A DNA stretch of 64,000 nt from NCBI GenBank assembly GCA_021815405.1, contig JAKAGV010000005.1, positions 174,176-238,175 on the forward strand, written 5' to 3'. Each line of letters starts with the position of its first letter. Position 1 is the first letter of the stretch. Source of the stretch: Bacteroidota bacterium (GTDB lineage: Bacteria; Bacteroidota; Ignavibacteria; Ignavibacteriales; Ignavibacteriaceae). Positions 1 to 8,836 of the stretch are shown one piece after another. The position numbers and the translations under genes are program-made. Below the pieces are notes generated by a model that was not told the origin of the DNA, made no database searches, and worked only from the letters and a program-made list of their open reading frames with translations.

Positions 1-771
1 ATACTTTGTAAGCATGTAAATAATTTTAGTTATTTCCGTGCCTTTGTCTAACATATTGAAGGCTATTTTAATTGCCTCTGCTCTATCTTTTTTTCCCAAG
101 GCATCCTGAAGATCAAAAATAGTATATTCTTTAAGTGAAGTTGAAAGTGATTTTATTGATTCGAGAGTAATTTCTTTCTCTGAGCCAAGAAAAATGAAAA
201 TCTTCTCGAGCTGAGCTTCAAGCATCTCACGATTTTCGCCGACTATATCCATCAGTATTCTTGCATTATCGATAGAAATTATTTTACCTTTAGCTTTAAC
301 ATAGTTTACCAGCCATGCAGAAAGGTTTTCTCCTTTTAATTCCTTCGCTTCAAAAATAAAATTGTGTTTTAACAGAGATTTGTACGGCTCGGTTTCAAAA
401 CTTGAAATTGTTCCTGTTTGAATTATTACCAGTGTCGTAAATTCCGGCGGATAATCAACATACAAGCTAAGCTGCTTTTTGTCTTTTATCTTTTCAAATT
501 CTTTTAAAATGATAAACTTCTTCCCGGAACCAAATGGAAATGCCGAAGCTATATTCAAAATATCTAAAAGATTTTTATCCTCGCCGTAAAAAATTTCTTT
601 GTCAAAATCAGATTCAATTTGGGGCTTGATAGTCTCTTCAATCAAAACCAAGACTGTTTCAAGCGAATATGAATCTTCCCCAAAGAAAAAGTAAACAGGA
701 AGAAGCTTACCGCTTTTCAGACTGCTAACAATCTGATTAATTGCCGGAATATTTGCTTTACTTTTTGCCAT
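1..771 (-). CDS. holA: DNA polymerase III delta subunit, HolA (3' end cut by window edge)
   Basis: This frame encodes the first 257 residues of a HolA-type clamp-loader subunit, which opens the sliding clamp for loading during replication. The N-terminus has the family pattern LKSGKLLPVYFFFGEDSY, i.e. the strand and P-loop-like region that opens domain I, followed by helix-rich sequence with several E/K-rich segments typical of domains I-II. Family members are about 340 residues, so roughly a quarter is missing beyond base 1. The start ATG is at 771, only 6 nt after the stop of the CLC gene, so the two are probably co-transcribed. The gene was recognised by direct translation of the minus strand. 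Confidence 0.85.
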   Translation of the reverse strand, partial: MAKSKANIPAINQIVSSLKSGKLLPVYFFFGEDSYSLETVLVLIEETIKPQIESDFDKEIFYGEDKNLLDILNIASAFPFGSGKKFIILKEFEKIKDKKQLSLYVDYPPEFTTLVIIQTGTISSFETEPYKSLLKHNFIFEAKELKGENLSAWLVNYVKAKGKIISIDNARILMDIVGENREMLEAQLEKIFIFLGSEKEITLESIKSLSTSLKEYTIFDLQDALGKKDRAEAIKIAFNMLDKGTEITKIIYMLTKY

Positions 772-777
772 TTACGA

Positions 778-2580
778 TTAAATATCCTCAGTTTGCTGTT
801 GTGCCCAGGATGCAAGGTACTTGTTAAAAATATTTGACTTTGAAATAAAACCAATATACTTGCCGTTATTTGTTACAGCAAGATTCCAAACATTGTTTTC
901 TTCAAACTTTTCGAGAGCATGGTTAAGATCAATGTTAATGTCGATTGAATGAAAATGAGTATTCATAATTTCATAAGCAAGGATTACATCATAAACATCG
1001 GTGTTAAGCATTACTTCTCGAATGTCGTCCATTGTAATAATACCTAACAGCACATCATTGCCATCAACCACTGGGAATAAATTTCTTTTCGAATGAATTA
1101 TCTTATCCATTATTTCTCTAAGTGTCATATTAGGATGAACCGTAACAAAATTGCTTTCAAGAATATCTCTAACCTGGATATTTCTGATAAAAGATTTTTC
1201 TTTTTCCGATCTGAATTTAATACCTTTCTTTGTTAGCGGCTCAGTGTAAATTGATTCCGCGTGAAAATATCTTGAAATAAAATACGAAAGGGCAGTAACA
1301 ATCATAAATGGAACAATCAGTTTATAGCCGCCTGTTACCTCTGCACCTAGGAAAATTCCAGTCAGCGGAGCGTGCATCATCCCACTCAGAATTCCTGCCA
1401 TACCAACTACAATGAAATTTGCGTGGTTAAGCTGAGCTATTCCAAGAAAGCTCATCAAATGAGCTAGAAAGAAACCAGCAAACGCACCGGAGAAGAGTGA
1501 AGGCGCTATCAAACCGCCGTTGCCGCCGGAGCTAATTGTTAAGGTTGTAGCAAAAACTTTAGTAATAATAATTAGTGCCGCTACAATTATTAATAATAAG
1601 TTTTGGTTGATAAAATTAAAAGCAACCTGTGGTGGTAATATTTTTGTGTACTGCCCTGCCAGTAAATATTTAACGGAAATATATCCCTCACCATAAAGCG
1701 GTGGAAGAATAAATACAAGGATACAAAGTATTGTCCCGCCTATTAAAATTTTCGATCGCTTTTTCTTTATCTTTTCGAAATAGCTTTCTATATAAAAAGT
1801 AGCTTTGATATAGTACAAAGAAATTATACCGCACAAAATTCCAAGAATTGCATAAAAGGGAACGGCATTTAGTGCCCAGCCTTCGGTAACCAGGTAAAAA
1901 ATCTGACCGGAATATAAAAACCTTGAAACTACCGCTGCAGTTGCAGAAGCAATAAGAAGCGGTATAAAAGAAGGGATTGAAAACTCAGGCATCATAACTT
2001 CAATTGCGAAAATAACACCGGCAATTGGGCTATTAAATATTGCAGAAATGCCTGCTGCCGAACCGCTTGCAAGCAGAAGCGTTCTAATTTTGTAATTAAA
2101 TTTTAATCCCTTGGATATGTTTGAGCCGATTGCGGCGCCGGTAATAACAATTGGCGCCTCGAGTCCGGCTGATCCACCGAAGCCGACAGACACGCCGCTT
2201 GTAATGTAATGCGAAACGATATCTTCCTTAGGTACATCGGAGGCTTTCCTTACTATTTGATAAATTAAATTAGAAAGACCTTTGCTTAGCTCGCCTTTAA
2301 AAAATATTGTAACTATTAAAGTTGAAAGAAGGATTCCAATTAAAGGGAAAAATGGCAGAATGAAACCAATCCCAAGATGATCAAAATAAATCTGTGGCTT
2401 TTCCTCCAAAAAGCCGACAAAGTCTTTTAAAATTGCTGCTGCGATACCCGTAAGTATTCCTACGATAAGGCTTGCGAGTATCATAAATGTTCTGGTTTCA
2501 ATTTTGGAGTTTAGGAAGGCTACAAGTTTTCTGAAAAAAAGTCTGGTATTAACGTCAATGTACTTAAGTATATAATTCAT
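778..2580 (-). CDS. CLC-family chloride channel/transporter with C-terminal CBS pair
   Basis: A 600-residue membrane protein with the CLC fold: about residues 30-440 are hydrophobic helices and about 466-595 form two CBS domains that usually bind adenine nucleotides and gate the pore. The anion-site helix F motif is present as GLEAP with the gating glutamate at E141, helix N motif GLIAPSLF is present, and the late pore tyrosine is in SIYTEPL. The GSGIP loop is replaced by LSKGL. In helix H the sequence reads FAIEVMM, with E194 then V195; in E. coli ClC the second position is the inner proton glutamate E203, so proton coupling is doubtful. It lies first in a likely two-gene unit with holA. Confidence 0.9.
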   Translation of the reverse strand: MNYILKYIDVNTRLFFRKLVAFLNSKIETRTFMILASLIVGILTGIAAAILKDFVGFLEEKPQIYFDHLGIGFILPFFPLIGILLSTLIVTIFFKGELSKGLSNLIYQIVRKASDVPKEDIVSHYITSGVSVGFGGSAGLEAPIVITGAAIGSNISKGLKFNYKIRTLLLASGSAAGISAIFNSPIAGVIFAIEVMMPEFSIPSFIPLLIASATAAVVSRFLYSGQIFYLVTEGWALNAVPFYAILGILCGIISLYYIKATFYIESYFEKIKKKRSKILIGGTILCILVFILPPLYGEGYISVKYLLAGQYTKILPPQVAFNFINQNLLLIIVAALIIITKVFATTLTISSGGNGGLIAPSLFSGAFAGFFLAHLMSFLGIAQLNHANFIVVGMAGILSGMMHAPLTGIFLGAEVTGGYKLIVPFMIVTALSYFISRYFHAESIYTEPLTKKGIKFRSEKEKSFIRNIQVRDILESNFVTVHPNMTLREIMDKIIHSKRNLFPVVDGNDVLLGIITMDDIREVMLNTDVYDVILAYEIMNTHFHSIDINIDLNHALEKFEENNVWNLAVTNNGKYIGFISKSNIFNKYLASWAQQQTEDI

Positions 2581-2734
2581 AAAGCCGAAATATTCCGAAA
2601 GTAAGAAACCTCTTTAAATTTTAACAAAAATTTACAAACAAAGATATTTTAATTTGATGAATAATTCTTTCACTAAATGTAAAAATGTGATTTCAACGGC
2701 AATTTATTTTTGGGATTTGTTAAAATAGTAATTA

Positions 2735-2868
2735 GCTGAAGCTATGCAAGAGCTTATAAATGTCATGCTGTCCCGAAAGCTTTCGGGATCAGCGTCTAAA
2801 AACTGCGCAAAAAAGAGATTCCGAATCAAGTTCGATATGACAAATTCATTTCTTTGCGTAACTTCAGC
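2735..2868. repeat. MITE-like element with imperfect terminal inverted repeats (copy 1)
   Basis: About 134 bp bounded by GCTGAAGCTATGCAA (2735-2749) and TTGCGTAACTTCAGC (2854-2868), which are inverted repeats with two mismatches. Inside are a perfect CCCGAAAGCTTTCGGG palindrome and an AGATTCCGAATCAAGTTCGA segment. Read on the minus strand it matches the element at 25070-25211 through most of its length. It fills most of the 413-bp gap between the CLC gene and the glycosyltransferase, both of which start from this gap. Confidence 0.7.
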
Positions 2869-2993
2869 AATTAAGCTAATTTCTTCATGTCCAATTTTAA
2901 ATTAATATTCGGGAAAAATTTAATTTTTATTCACTTGCCTTTTGAGTCTCATCTCATAAATTTATATTTAGCTGAACAATTTAAAATCAGAAA

Positions 2994-4337
2994 ATGTTTC
3001 CTAGCGGAGTTGAAAAATATTTAAGCAGATTTGGATTAGGAAAATGGAAGCTTGAGCCGCCATTGAATAAAAAATTTACCGCGGCTGTAGTAATCCCGGC
3101 GATTTGCGAATTTGAGAACATCTGCCAACTGCTTGAATCACTATCCACAAACGATAAAGAATATTTTGATTCAACTGTATTCATTTTCGTAATTAACAAT
3201 CCGTTTTCATCTTCAAAGGAAGTTAAGGCTGATAATGAAAAAAGTATTAGCTTGATTCGTTCAATTATCAGAAAAGAAAATTCTTTGAATGATGATTTAA
3301 TTAACAAAATAATTTCCTCCGGGATGAATATTGCCATGGTTGATGCTTCTTCCTTCGGGAATGAATTGCCGGAAAAAGAAGCAGGCGCAGGTTTAGCCCG
3401 TAAAATAGGGGTGAATCTGGCATTAACTGTATTTGATTATTCTTCGGAAGATAAAAAAATAATAATTAGTCTTGATGCAGACTGCATAGTTGAGAAGAAT
3501 TATCTTTCTGAAATTGTGAATAGTTTTAACAGAAGAAATCTAAATGCGGCAGTAATAAATTATGCTCACGAAATAAGCGGCGAAGAAAGCGAAGCAATAA
3601 TTTGCTATGAGATTTTCCTCAGGTATTACGAACTCGGATTGAAGTTTGCCGGATCGCCGTTTGCTTTTCATGCAATCGGCTCGACGATTACGTGCAATTA
3701 TGAAAGCTACATTAAAGCCGGAGGAATGAATAAAAGAAAAGCCGGCGAAGATTTTTACTTCCTTGAAAAACTTGCAAAGGTTACTTCAATTGATAGAATA
3801 AACGGAACAACTGTTCATCCTTCGCCGCGCGGTTCATGGCGTGTTCCTTTCGGTACGGGACAGAGGGTTAATCGCTTCCTTTCTAAAACTCAGAATGAAT
3901 ATTTGCTTTATGAACCCAACTCATTTCAAATTTTAAAAAAATGGCTTGAAGTTTTTCTGCACAGCGGTTACTTTAAAACTGATTTTTTGATTGATACTGC
4001 CGATAAAATTGATAAGAGATTAAAAGATTTTCTTATCGATCAGAATTTTATGGATGACTGGAACATGATTTTAATTAATTCAAAATCATCGGATCAGATT
4101 AAGCAACAAAAGATTAATTGGTTCGATGGATTCAAGACTATGAAGCTGATCCATTATTTGCGTGATAACGGTATGCCAATGGTTAACATGTTTGATGCAC
4201 TTGATGAATTGCTGGAAATGTTCGATCATGAATTTTCTGAAGAAGCTAAAATTGTTTCCGCAGAAAGAAAAAATCAACCGGTACCGTCAATCGAAATTCA
4301 GATGAAATATTTAAATTTGCTGAGAATAATTCTTTAA
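2994..4337 (+). CDS. family 2-type glycosyltransferase
   Basis: A 447-residue protein with a GT-A nucleotide-sugar transferase core: the first strand AAVVIPAICEFENI opens the fold near residue 30, and the metal-binding DxD is in IISLDADC (D161, D163). A later GGMNKRKAGEDFYFLEKL carries the acidic ED pair that in GT2 enzymes usually supplies the catalytic base. There is no obvious membrane segment or signal peptide, so the enzyme is probably cytoplasmic or membrane-peripheral. The sugar and acceptor cannot be told from sequence. The C-terminal 150 residues look helical and match no domain I know. The next gene starts 6 nt later, so the two are likely one transcript; the pairing with a GlcD-like oxidase does not suggest an obvious shared pathway. 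Confidence 0.75.
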   Translation: MFPSGVEKYLSRFGLGKWKLEPPLNKKFTAAVVIPAICEFENICQLLESLSTNDKEYFDSTVFIFVINNPFSSSKEVKADNEKSISLIRSIIRKENSLNDDLINKIISSGMNIAMVDASSFGNELPEKEAGAGLARKIGVNLALTVFDYSSEDKKIIISLDADCIVEKNYLSEIVNSFNRRNLNAAVINYAHEISGEESEAIICYEIFLRYYELGLKFAGSPFAFHAIGSTITCNYESYIKAGGMNKRKAGEDFYFLEKLAKVTSIDRINGTTVHPSPRGSWRVPFGTGQRVNRFLSKTQNEYLLYEPNSFQILKKWLEVFLHSGYFKTDFLIDTADKIDKRLKDFLIDQNFMDDWNMILINSKSSDQIKQQKINWFDGFKTMKLIHYLRDNGMPMVNMFDALDELLEMFDHEFSEEAKIVSAERKNQPVPSIEIQMKYLNLLRIIL

Positions 4338-4343
4338 AATAAA

Positions 4344-5819
4344 ATGATTATAAAAACCAATCAAGACGAAATTCAAAATTATCTTTCAGACGCATCTAAC
4401 TTCAAAGGATACTGCGATGCTGTTTACTTCCCGGGGAATGAAGAAGATATTTCAGAAATACTCAAAGAAGCCGATAAGAAAAAGATTCCGGTTACAATTG
4501 CAGGCAACGGTACGGGGCTTACAGGCGCACGCGTGCCGCAAGGTGGAATTGTAATAGCAACAGAAAAACTGAATAAGATAATTGAAATCAATCCGGCAGA
4601 GTTTTATGCCGTTGTTGAACCAGGAGTTCTTCTTTCAGAATTTCAGGAAATAATAAAAGCGAAAAAGCTTTTATATCCTCCCGACCCCACTGAGAAAAAT
4701 TGCTTTATCGGTGCTACGGTCGCAACCAATGCTTCCGGAGAAAAAACTTTTAAATATGGTCCAACGAGAGATTATGTTTTAGAGCTTGATATTGTTTTGC
4801 CTGATGGAGATTTGCTGAAGCTGAAAAGAGGAGAAGTTAAAGCTGACGGATTTAAATTAACTCTTAAAACAGAATCAGGAAAGAATTTAAATTTAGAAAT
4901 TCCTAATTACAAAATGCCTGAGACTAAGAATGCCGCCGGATATTTCTGTAAAAAAGATATGGATGCTATCGATTTATTTATCGGCTCCGAAGGCACGCTT
5001 GGTGTAATTACAAAAATTAAATTGAAGCTTGCTCCTCTGCCGGAGAAACTAATTTCTTGTGTCGTCTTCTTCGATAAGGAAACCAACGCTTTGGATTTTA
5101 TCTCCAATGCGAGGGAGATTTCGCTTAACACAAGGCTTCGTTCCGACCCGCGATGCATAGAAGCGCTGGCGCTTGAATTCTTTGATGCCTACGCATTAAA
5201 GTTTTTAAGAAGCAGCTATCCTCAAGTGCCGGAAGAAGCCAAAGCTGGCGTTTGGTTCGAGCAGGAAGTTACTCATGAAAATGAAGATTCATTTTTTGAA
5301 AGCTGGATGGAATTGATAAATAAATTCAACGGAGATGAGGACAGCGCATGGTTTGCAGTTACTGAAGATGATAAGAAGAAAATCTTGGAATTCAGGCATT
5401 CAATCTCAGCTAAAATAAACGAGTTTATCTCTGGAAAAAATCTAAGAAAGCTCGGGACAGATGTCGCTGTACCGGATGATAAGTTTCATGATTTATATTT
5501 TTATTCTAAAAAGATTGTTGAGGAACAAGGATTTGATTACGTAATTTACGGGCACGTAGGCAACTCTCATATTCATTTAAATTTTCTTCCAAAGGATGAA
5601 CATGAATTTAAGAAGGGACAAAACTTGTACAAAGAAATTTGTAAGAAAGCTGTTGAGCTTGGCGGAACTGTTTCCGCAGAGCACGGAATAGGAAAAGCAA
5701 AAACAGATTACCTGCTTTTAATGTATGGACAAGAAACCGTAAATAAAATGCGTGAGCTGAAGAAAGCCTTAGATTCAAATTTAATTCTGGGAAGAGAGAA
5801 TATTTTTAGCTTTAAGTGA
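4344..5819 (+). CDS. FAD-linked oxidase, GlcD / D-lactate dehydrogenase type
   Basis: A 491-residue flavoprotein of the vanillyl-alcohol-oxidase fold. The N-terminal FAD-binding domain shows VTIAGNGTGLTGARVPQGG (pyrophosphate loop) and GSEGTLGVITKIKLKLAP; the C-terminal cap domain shows GHVGNSHIHLNFLP and the histidine motif SAEHGIGKAK. These are the hallmarks of D-2-hydroxyacid dehydrogenases such as GlcD and Dld, which oxidise glycolate, D-lactate or similar acids and pass electrons to quinone or cytochrome. No GlcE/GlcF or iron-sulfur partner is nearby, so it is probably a stand-alone enzyme. The substrate is not determinable. Its stop codon sits inside the left arm of a terminator hairpin. 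Confidence 0.88.
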   Translation: MIIKTNQDEIQNYLSDASNFKGYCDAVYFPGNEEDISEILKEADKKKIPVTIAGNGTGLTGARVPQGGIVIATEKLNKIIEINPAEFYAVVEPGVLLSEFQEIIKAKKLLYPPDPTEKNCFIGATVATNASGEKTFKYGPTRDYVLELDIVLPDGDLLKLKRGEVKADGFKLTLKTESGKNLNLEIPNYKMPETKNAAGYFCKKDMDAIDLFIGSEGTLGVITKIKLKLAPLPEKLISCVVFFDKETNALDFISNAREISLNTRLRSDPRCIEALALEFFDAYALKFLRSSYPQVPEEAKAGVWFEQEVTHENEDSFFESWMELINKFNGDEDSAWFAVTEDDKKKILEFRHSISAKINEFISGKNLRKLGTDVAVPDDKFHDLYFYSKKIVEEQGFDYVIYGHVGNSHIHLNFLPKDEHEFKKGQNLYKEICKKAVELGGTVSAEHGIGKAKTDYLLLMYGQETVNKMRELKKALDSNLILGRENIFSFK

Positions 5820-5848
5820 GACTCGCTTCCATAGAGAGTCTCACTTAA
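5812..5848. terminator. bidirectional hairpin terminator
   Basis: Perfect 13-bp stem TTAAGTGAGACTC / GAGTCTCACTTAA with an 11-nt loop, lying between two converging genes. The A/T-rich outer ends give U-runs in either direction. The left arm includes the TGA of the upstream oxidase gene. Confidence 0.85.
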
Positions 5849-5856
5849 AATTAAAA

Positions 5857-6069
5857 CTAGAAGTAAAAATCCCGTACTTCAACTTCCTTAGCAGATGCGT
5901 CATGCTTTTTAAGGAAACTGATGAATTCTTTTGCAAAGACTTTATCCTTGCTTTGCTTTTTGAACTTCTCAATCAGCTCTTCAAGCTTGTGGTGGTCAAG
6001 CGTACAGCTTAAGTAATGCTTTTCCTCGCGGTCATCGAAGAAGCGGTAGATGATTTTTGAGCTTTTCAT
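5857..6069 (-). CDS. small conserved-looking protein of unknown function
   Basis: A 70-residue charged protein (many K, E and D; predicted helical centre with DHHKLEELIEKFKKQ) that I do not recognise. It has no cysteine pair, signal peptide or membrane segment. It starts at an ATG preceded by CGGGATAA and lies 19 nt after the acyl-CoA dehydrogenase stop, so it is probably the last gene of the etfB-etfA-dehydrogenase transcript, ending at the hairpin above. The tight spacing and clean start are the main evidence that it is real. Confidence 0.6.
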   Translation of the reverse strand: MKSSKIIYRFFDDREEKHYLSCTLDHHKLEELIEKFKKQSKDKVFAKEFISFLKKHDASAKEVEVRDFYF

Positions 6070-6088
6070 AATGCTTATCCCGTTTTTG

Positions 6089-7810
6089 TTAGACTAAAAT
6101 TGCATCTGCATGAAGAACATCGGAGTACAACTCATTCTTAATCGACTCTGCATTCTTCCTTGCCTTTGCCAGTGCGTCGAGAATGTAGCGTCTGGCAGTA
6201 AATACTTTTTTCTGATTTTCATTTGCTTCATTCAAAAGAAGGAAACCGACATAAATGTAAGTATACATTTCAACCAAATCTTTCGAGGCGACGTCTTGAA
6301 AGTTTGCATCCTTCTTATCTTTAATATATTTCAAGCAATCTTTATAAAGTTCGCGTATTTCCCTTAAGCTATTGAGGAGATTGCTTAAGTTTCCTTTGTA
6401 TTCCTTCTTATCCCACGCATCAAAATATTCTGCAAGCACGTCGTTTACAGCCCCACCGGAAGCGGCTACAACCTGCATCTGTGAAGTTCCTTCATAGATG
6501 TTTGTAATGCGTGCGTCGCGTGCAAGCCTCTCAACGCTGAACTCTTTCATATAACCGGTGCCGCCGTGAATCTGCAAGGCATCGTAGGAAATCTTGTTTG
6601 AAGCTTCGCTTAAAATATATTTTGTAACAGGAGTCAAGAACGTAACAACTTTTGTAGCTTCCTTCAAGCGTTCATTCTCTTCAGCGAACGGTTTCTTTAC
6701 GGCTTTAAGCTTTTCAACTTTCGATTCCAGCATTTCTTTTTTGTCTAACCATGTGCTTGTTGAATAAAAGAGCGAACGGTTTGCTTCAATAGCAACCTTC
6801 ATATCAATAAGCATGTTAGAAATAACCGGCAGATAATAAATCGGCTTCCCAAACTGTTCTCTTGCTTTTGCGTATTTCAATGCTTCTTCATACGCCTGCT
6901 GTGCAATACCCAACGACTGCGCACCAATTCCAACCCGTGCTCTGTTCATCAAGTAGATTACGTATTTAAGAAGACCGAATCTTCTTAATCCAACAAGTTG
7001 TGCGGGAGTATCATTAAACTGAAGCTCGCAAGTGGGTGAGCCGTGAATACCGAGCTTGTGTTCAATCCTTCTAACTTTTAATGAATCATCTCTATGGCAT
7101 ACGAACATACTTAAGCCGCGTGCATCTTTAGTACCGGCTTCAGTTCTTGCAAGAACAAGAATAACTTCACCGTTCCCGTTTGTAATAAATCTTTTTACAC
7201 CGCGTAGAAACCAGTTGCCTTTGTCGTCCTGATAAGCAGTAAGCTTAACAGCCTGCAAATCGGAACCGGCATCCGGCTCTGTTAAAGCCATTGCGCCTGT
7301 GTATTCACCTGTAGAAAATTTTGGAAGAAATTCCTGCTTCTGGTTTTCATCGGCAAACTGTGCAAGAGTTTTTGCAATATCCTGAAGCCCAAAAAGGTTC
7401 ATTAATGAAGCCTCGGCGCGTGAGATTAATTCAACTGCCATCATGTAGACTGTAGTCGGAAAGTTTAGACCTCCATATTCATGCGGCAGTATCATTCCCA
7501 TCAATTCTGCTTTTGAGAGAATGTCGAGGGACTCTTTTGTGCCTTTAGCATAAGTTACTTTTCCATCCTCAAACAAGGCGCCTTCGTCATCAATTGAAGC
7601 GGCTCTCGGTGCGATGAAATTTGCTGTGATGTCTCCAACCACTTCAAGAACTCTTTTATAATTTTCAATCGCATCTTCATAATTAACCGGTGCATAATTA
7701 AACTTCTCGGCATGAGAGAAACTTTCTTCCATGTATTCACAAACTTCTTTGAGGTCTAATCTTTCAAAATGAAAGAGCAAATCGGGATTGTCTAAAAAAT
7801 AGTTTGCCAT
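6089..7810 (-). CDS. acyl-CoA dehydrogenase
   Basis: A 573-residue FAD enzyme that oxidises acyl-CoA to the 2-enoyl form and hands electrons to ETF. It shows the family's substrate/FAD motif GAMALTEPDAGSD, the helix GIGAQSLGIAQQAYEEALKY, and the C-terminal signature RITNIYEGTSQMQ, whose glutamate is the position of the medium-chain enzyme's catalytic base. The extra ~130 residues after that signature make it longer than mitochondrial-type enzymes (about 400) and like the long form common in Bacteroidota. Chain-length preference cannot be read. It lies 4 nt from etfA, consistent with direct electron transfer to the neighbouring ETF. Confidence 0.93.
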   Translation of the reverse strand: MANYFLDNPDLLFHFERLDLKEVCEYMEESFSHAEKFNYAPVNYEDAIENYKRVLEVVGDITANFIAPRAASIDDEGALFEDGKVTYAKGTKESLDILSKAELMGMILPHEYGGLNFPTTVYMMAVELISRAEASLMNLFGLQDIAKTLAQFADENQKQEFLPKFSTGEYTGAMALTEPDAGSDLQAVKLTAYQDDKGNWFLRGVKRFITNGNGEVILVLARTEAGTKDARGLSMFVCHRDDSLKVRRIEHKLGIHGSPTCELQFNDTPAQLVGLRRFGLLKYVIYLMNRARVGIGAQSLGIAQQAYEEALKYAKAREQFGKPIYYLPVISNMLIDMKVAIEANRSLFYSTSTWLDKKEMLESKVEKLKAVKKPFAEENERLKEATKVVTFLTPVTKYILSEASNKISYDALQIHGGTGYMKEFSVERLARDARITNIYEGTSQMQVVAASGGAVNDVLAEYFDAWDKKEYKGNLSNLLNSLREIRELYKDCLKYIKDKKDANFQDVASKDLVEMYTYIYVGFLLLNEANENQKKVFTARRYILDALAKARKNAESIKNELYSDVLHADAILV

Positions 7811-7814
7811 ATTG

Positions 7815-8825
7815 TCATCTCAATTTCTGTTTGAATACATTAATGAACATCGGGATTATCTGCGTCGCGTCTCCGACAATTCCGTAATGCGCAATGCCGA
7901 ATATCGGGGCATCCGGATCTGTGTTTATTGCAATAATCTTATTTGATTCACTCATTCCCGCTCTGTGCTGGATTGCGCCGGAGATACCGCATGCTATGTA
8001 AAGCTTCGGGCGAACTGTAACACCGGTTTGCCCAACCTGCCTGTCGGAGGTAATAAAGCCCGCATCCACAGCAGCTCGCGAGCCAGCAACGTCTCCGCCG
8101 ATAAGCGAAGCCAAATCATGAATCATCTTAAAGTTTGCTTTGCTTCCCATTCCATATCCGCCCGAAACAATTATTGAGGCAGCTTTCAGGTTAACTTTAT
8201 TTTCCTGCCTGTGCTGTTCAATTATCTTTATCAATTCATCTAATTCGTTCGGGAGGTAAGGGATGTTTGTAATCTTTCCTTTAACCGGGGAAGGCAATGG
8301 TTCCAATCGCATTACTCCTTCTCTTACCGTTGCCATCTGAACTTCAACATCCGGAGTAATGATTGTAGCAATAATATTTCCGCCGAATGCCGGACGAATT
8401 TGAAGCAGTAAGTCCTCGTAATCTTTCTTCAAATATTTTACTGTAGAGATTTGAAGGTCGGTGCAGTCGGCTGTTAATCCGCTTTTGGTATGCGAAGCCA
8501 CTCGCGGTGCAAGGTCTCTTCCTATTACGGTTGCGCCGAAAAGTACAATTCGAGGCTTATGAATTTCAACAAGCTCCGTTAAAATGCGGCTGTAAGGAAT
8601 AGTTCTGAAATGTTCCAATGCCGGATTGTCGATTACAAGCGCTTCGGCTGCACCGAATTTAAAAGTCTCTTCAGCAAGAGGTTTAACATTACTACCTATA
8701 ACCACAGCTTTCAATTCGCCGTGAAGATTCTCAGCTAATTTTCTTCCTTTAGATAAGAGCTCGAAGCTTACATCGGCGGGCTTTCCGTTTCGCTGCTCTA
8801 TAAATACCCAAACGTCTTTGTTCAT
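7815..8825 (-). CDS. etfA: electron transfer flavoprotein alpha subunit
   Basis: A 336-residue EtfA. The C-terminal FAD domain is clear: VSGGYGMGSKANFKMI, then GSRAAVDAGFITSDRQVGQTG, and CGISGAIQHRAGMSESNKI followed by INTDPDAPIFGIAHYGIVGD. The N-terminal half is the less conserved adenine-nucleotide-alpha-hydrolase-like domain. With EtfB it forms the heterodimer that accepts electrons from the dehydrogenase encoded next to it. No ETF:quinone oxidoreductase is in the window. It is 11 nt downstream of etfB and 4 nt upstream of the dehydrogenase gene, so the three are one operon. Confidence 0.95.
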   Translation of the reverse strand: MNKDVWVFIEQRNGKPADVSFELLSKGRKLAENLHGELKAVVIGSNVKPLAEETFKFGAAEALVIDNPALEHFRTIPYSRILTELVEIHKPRIVLFGATVIGRDLAPRVASHTKSGLTADCTDLQISTVKYLKKDYEDLLLQIRPAFGGNIIATIITPDVEVQMATVREGVMRLEPLPSPVKGKITNIPYLPNELDELIKIIEQHRQENKVNLKAASIIVSGGYGMGSKANFKMIHDLASLIGGDVAGSRAAVDAGFITSDRQVGQTGVTVRPKLYIACGISGAIQHRAGMSESNKIIAINTDPDAPIFGIAHYGIVGDATQIIPMFINVFKQKLR

Positions 8826-8836
8826 CCCAATTATTC

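Noticed and set aside
2987..3337. Minus-strand 116-residue frame opposite the glycosyltransferase
   Set aside because: It is a mirror of the real plus-strand gene, with Ser/Phe/Leu-rich composition and no family features.
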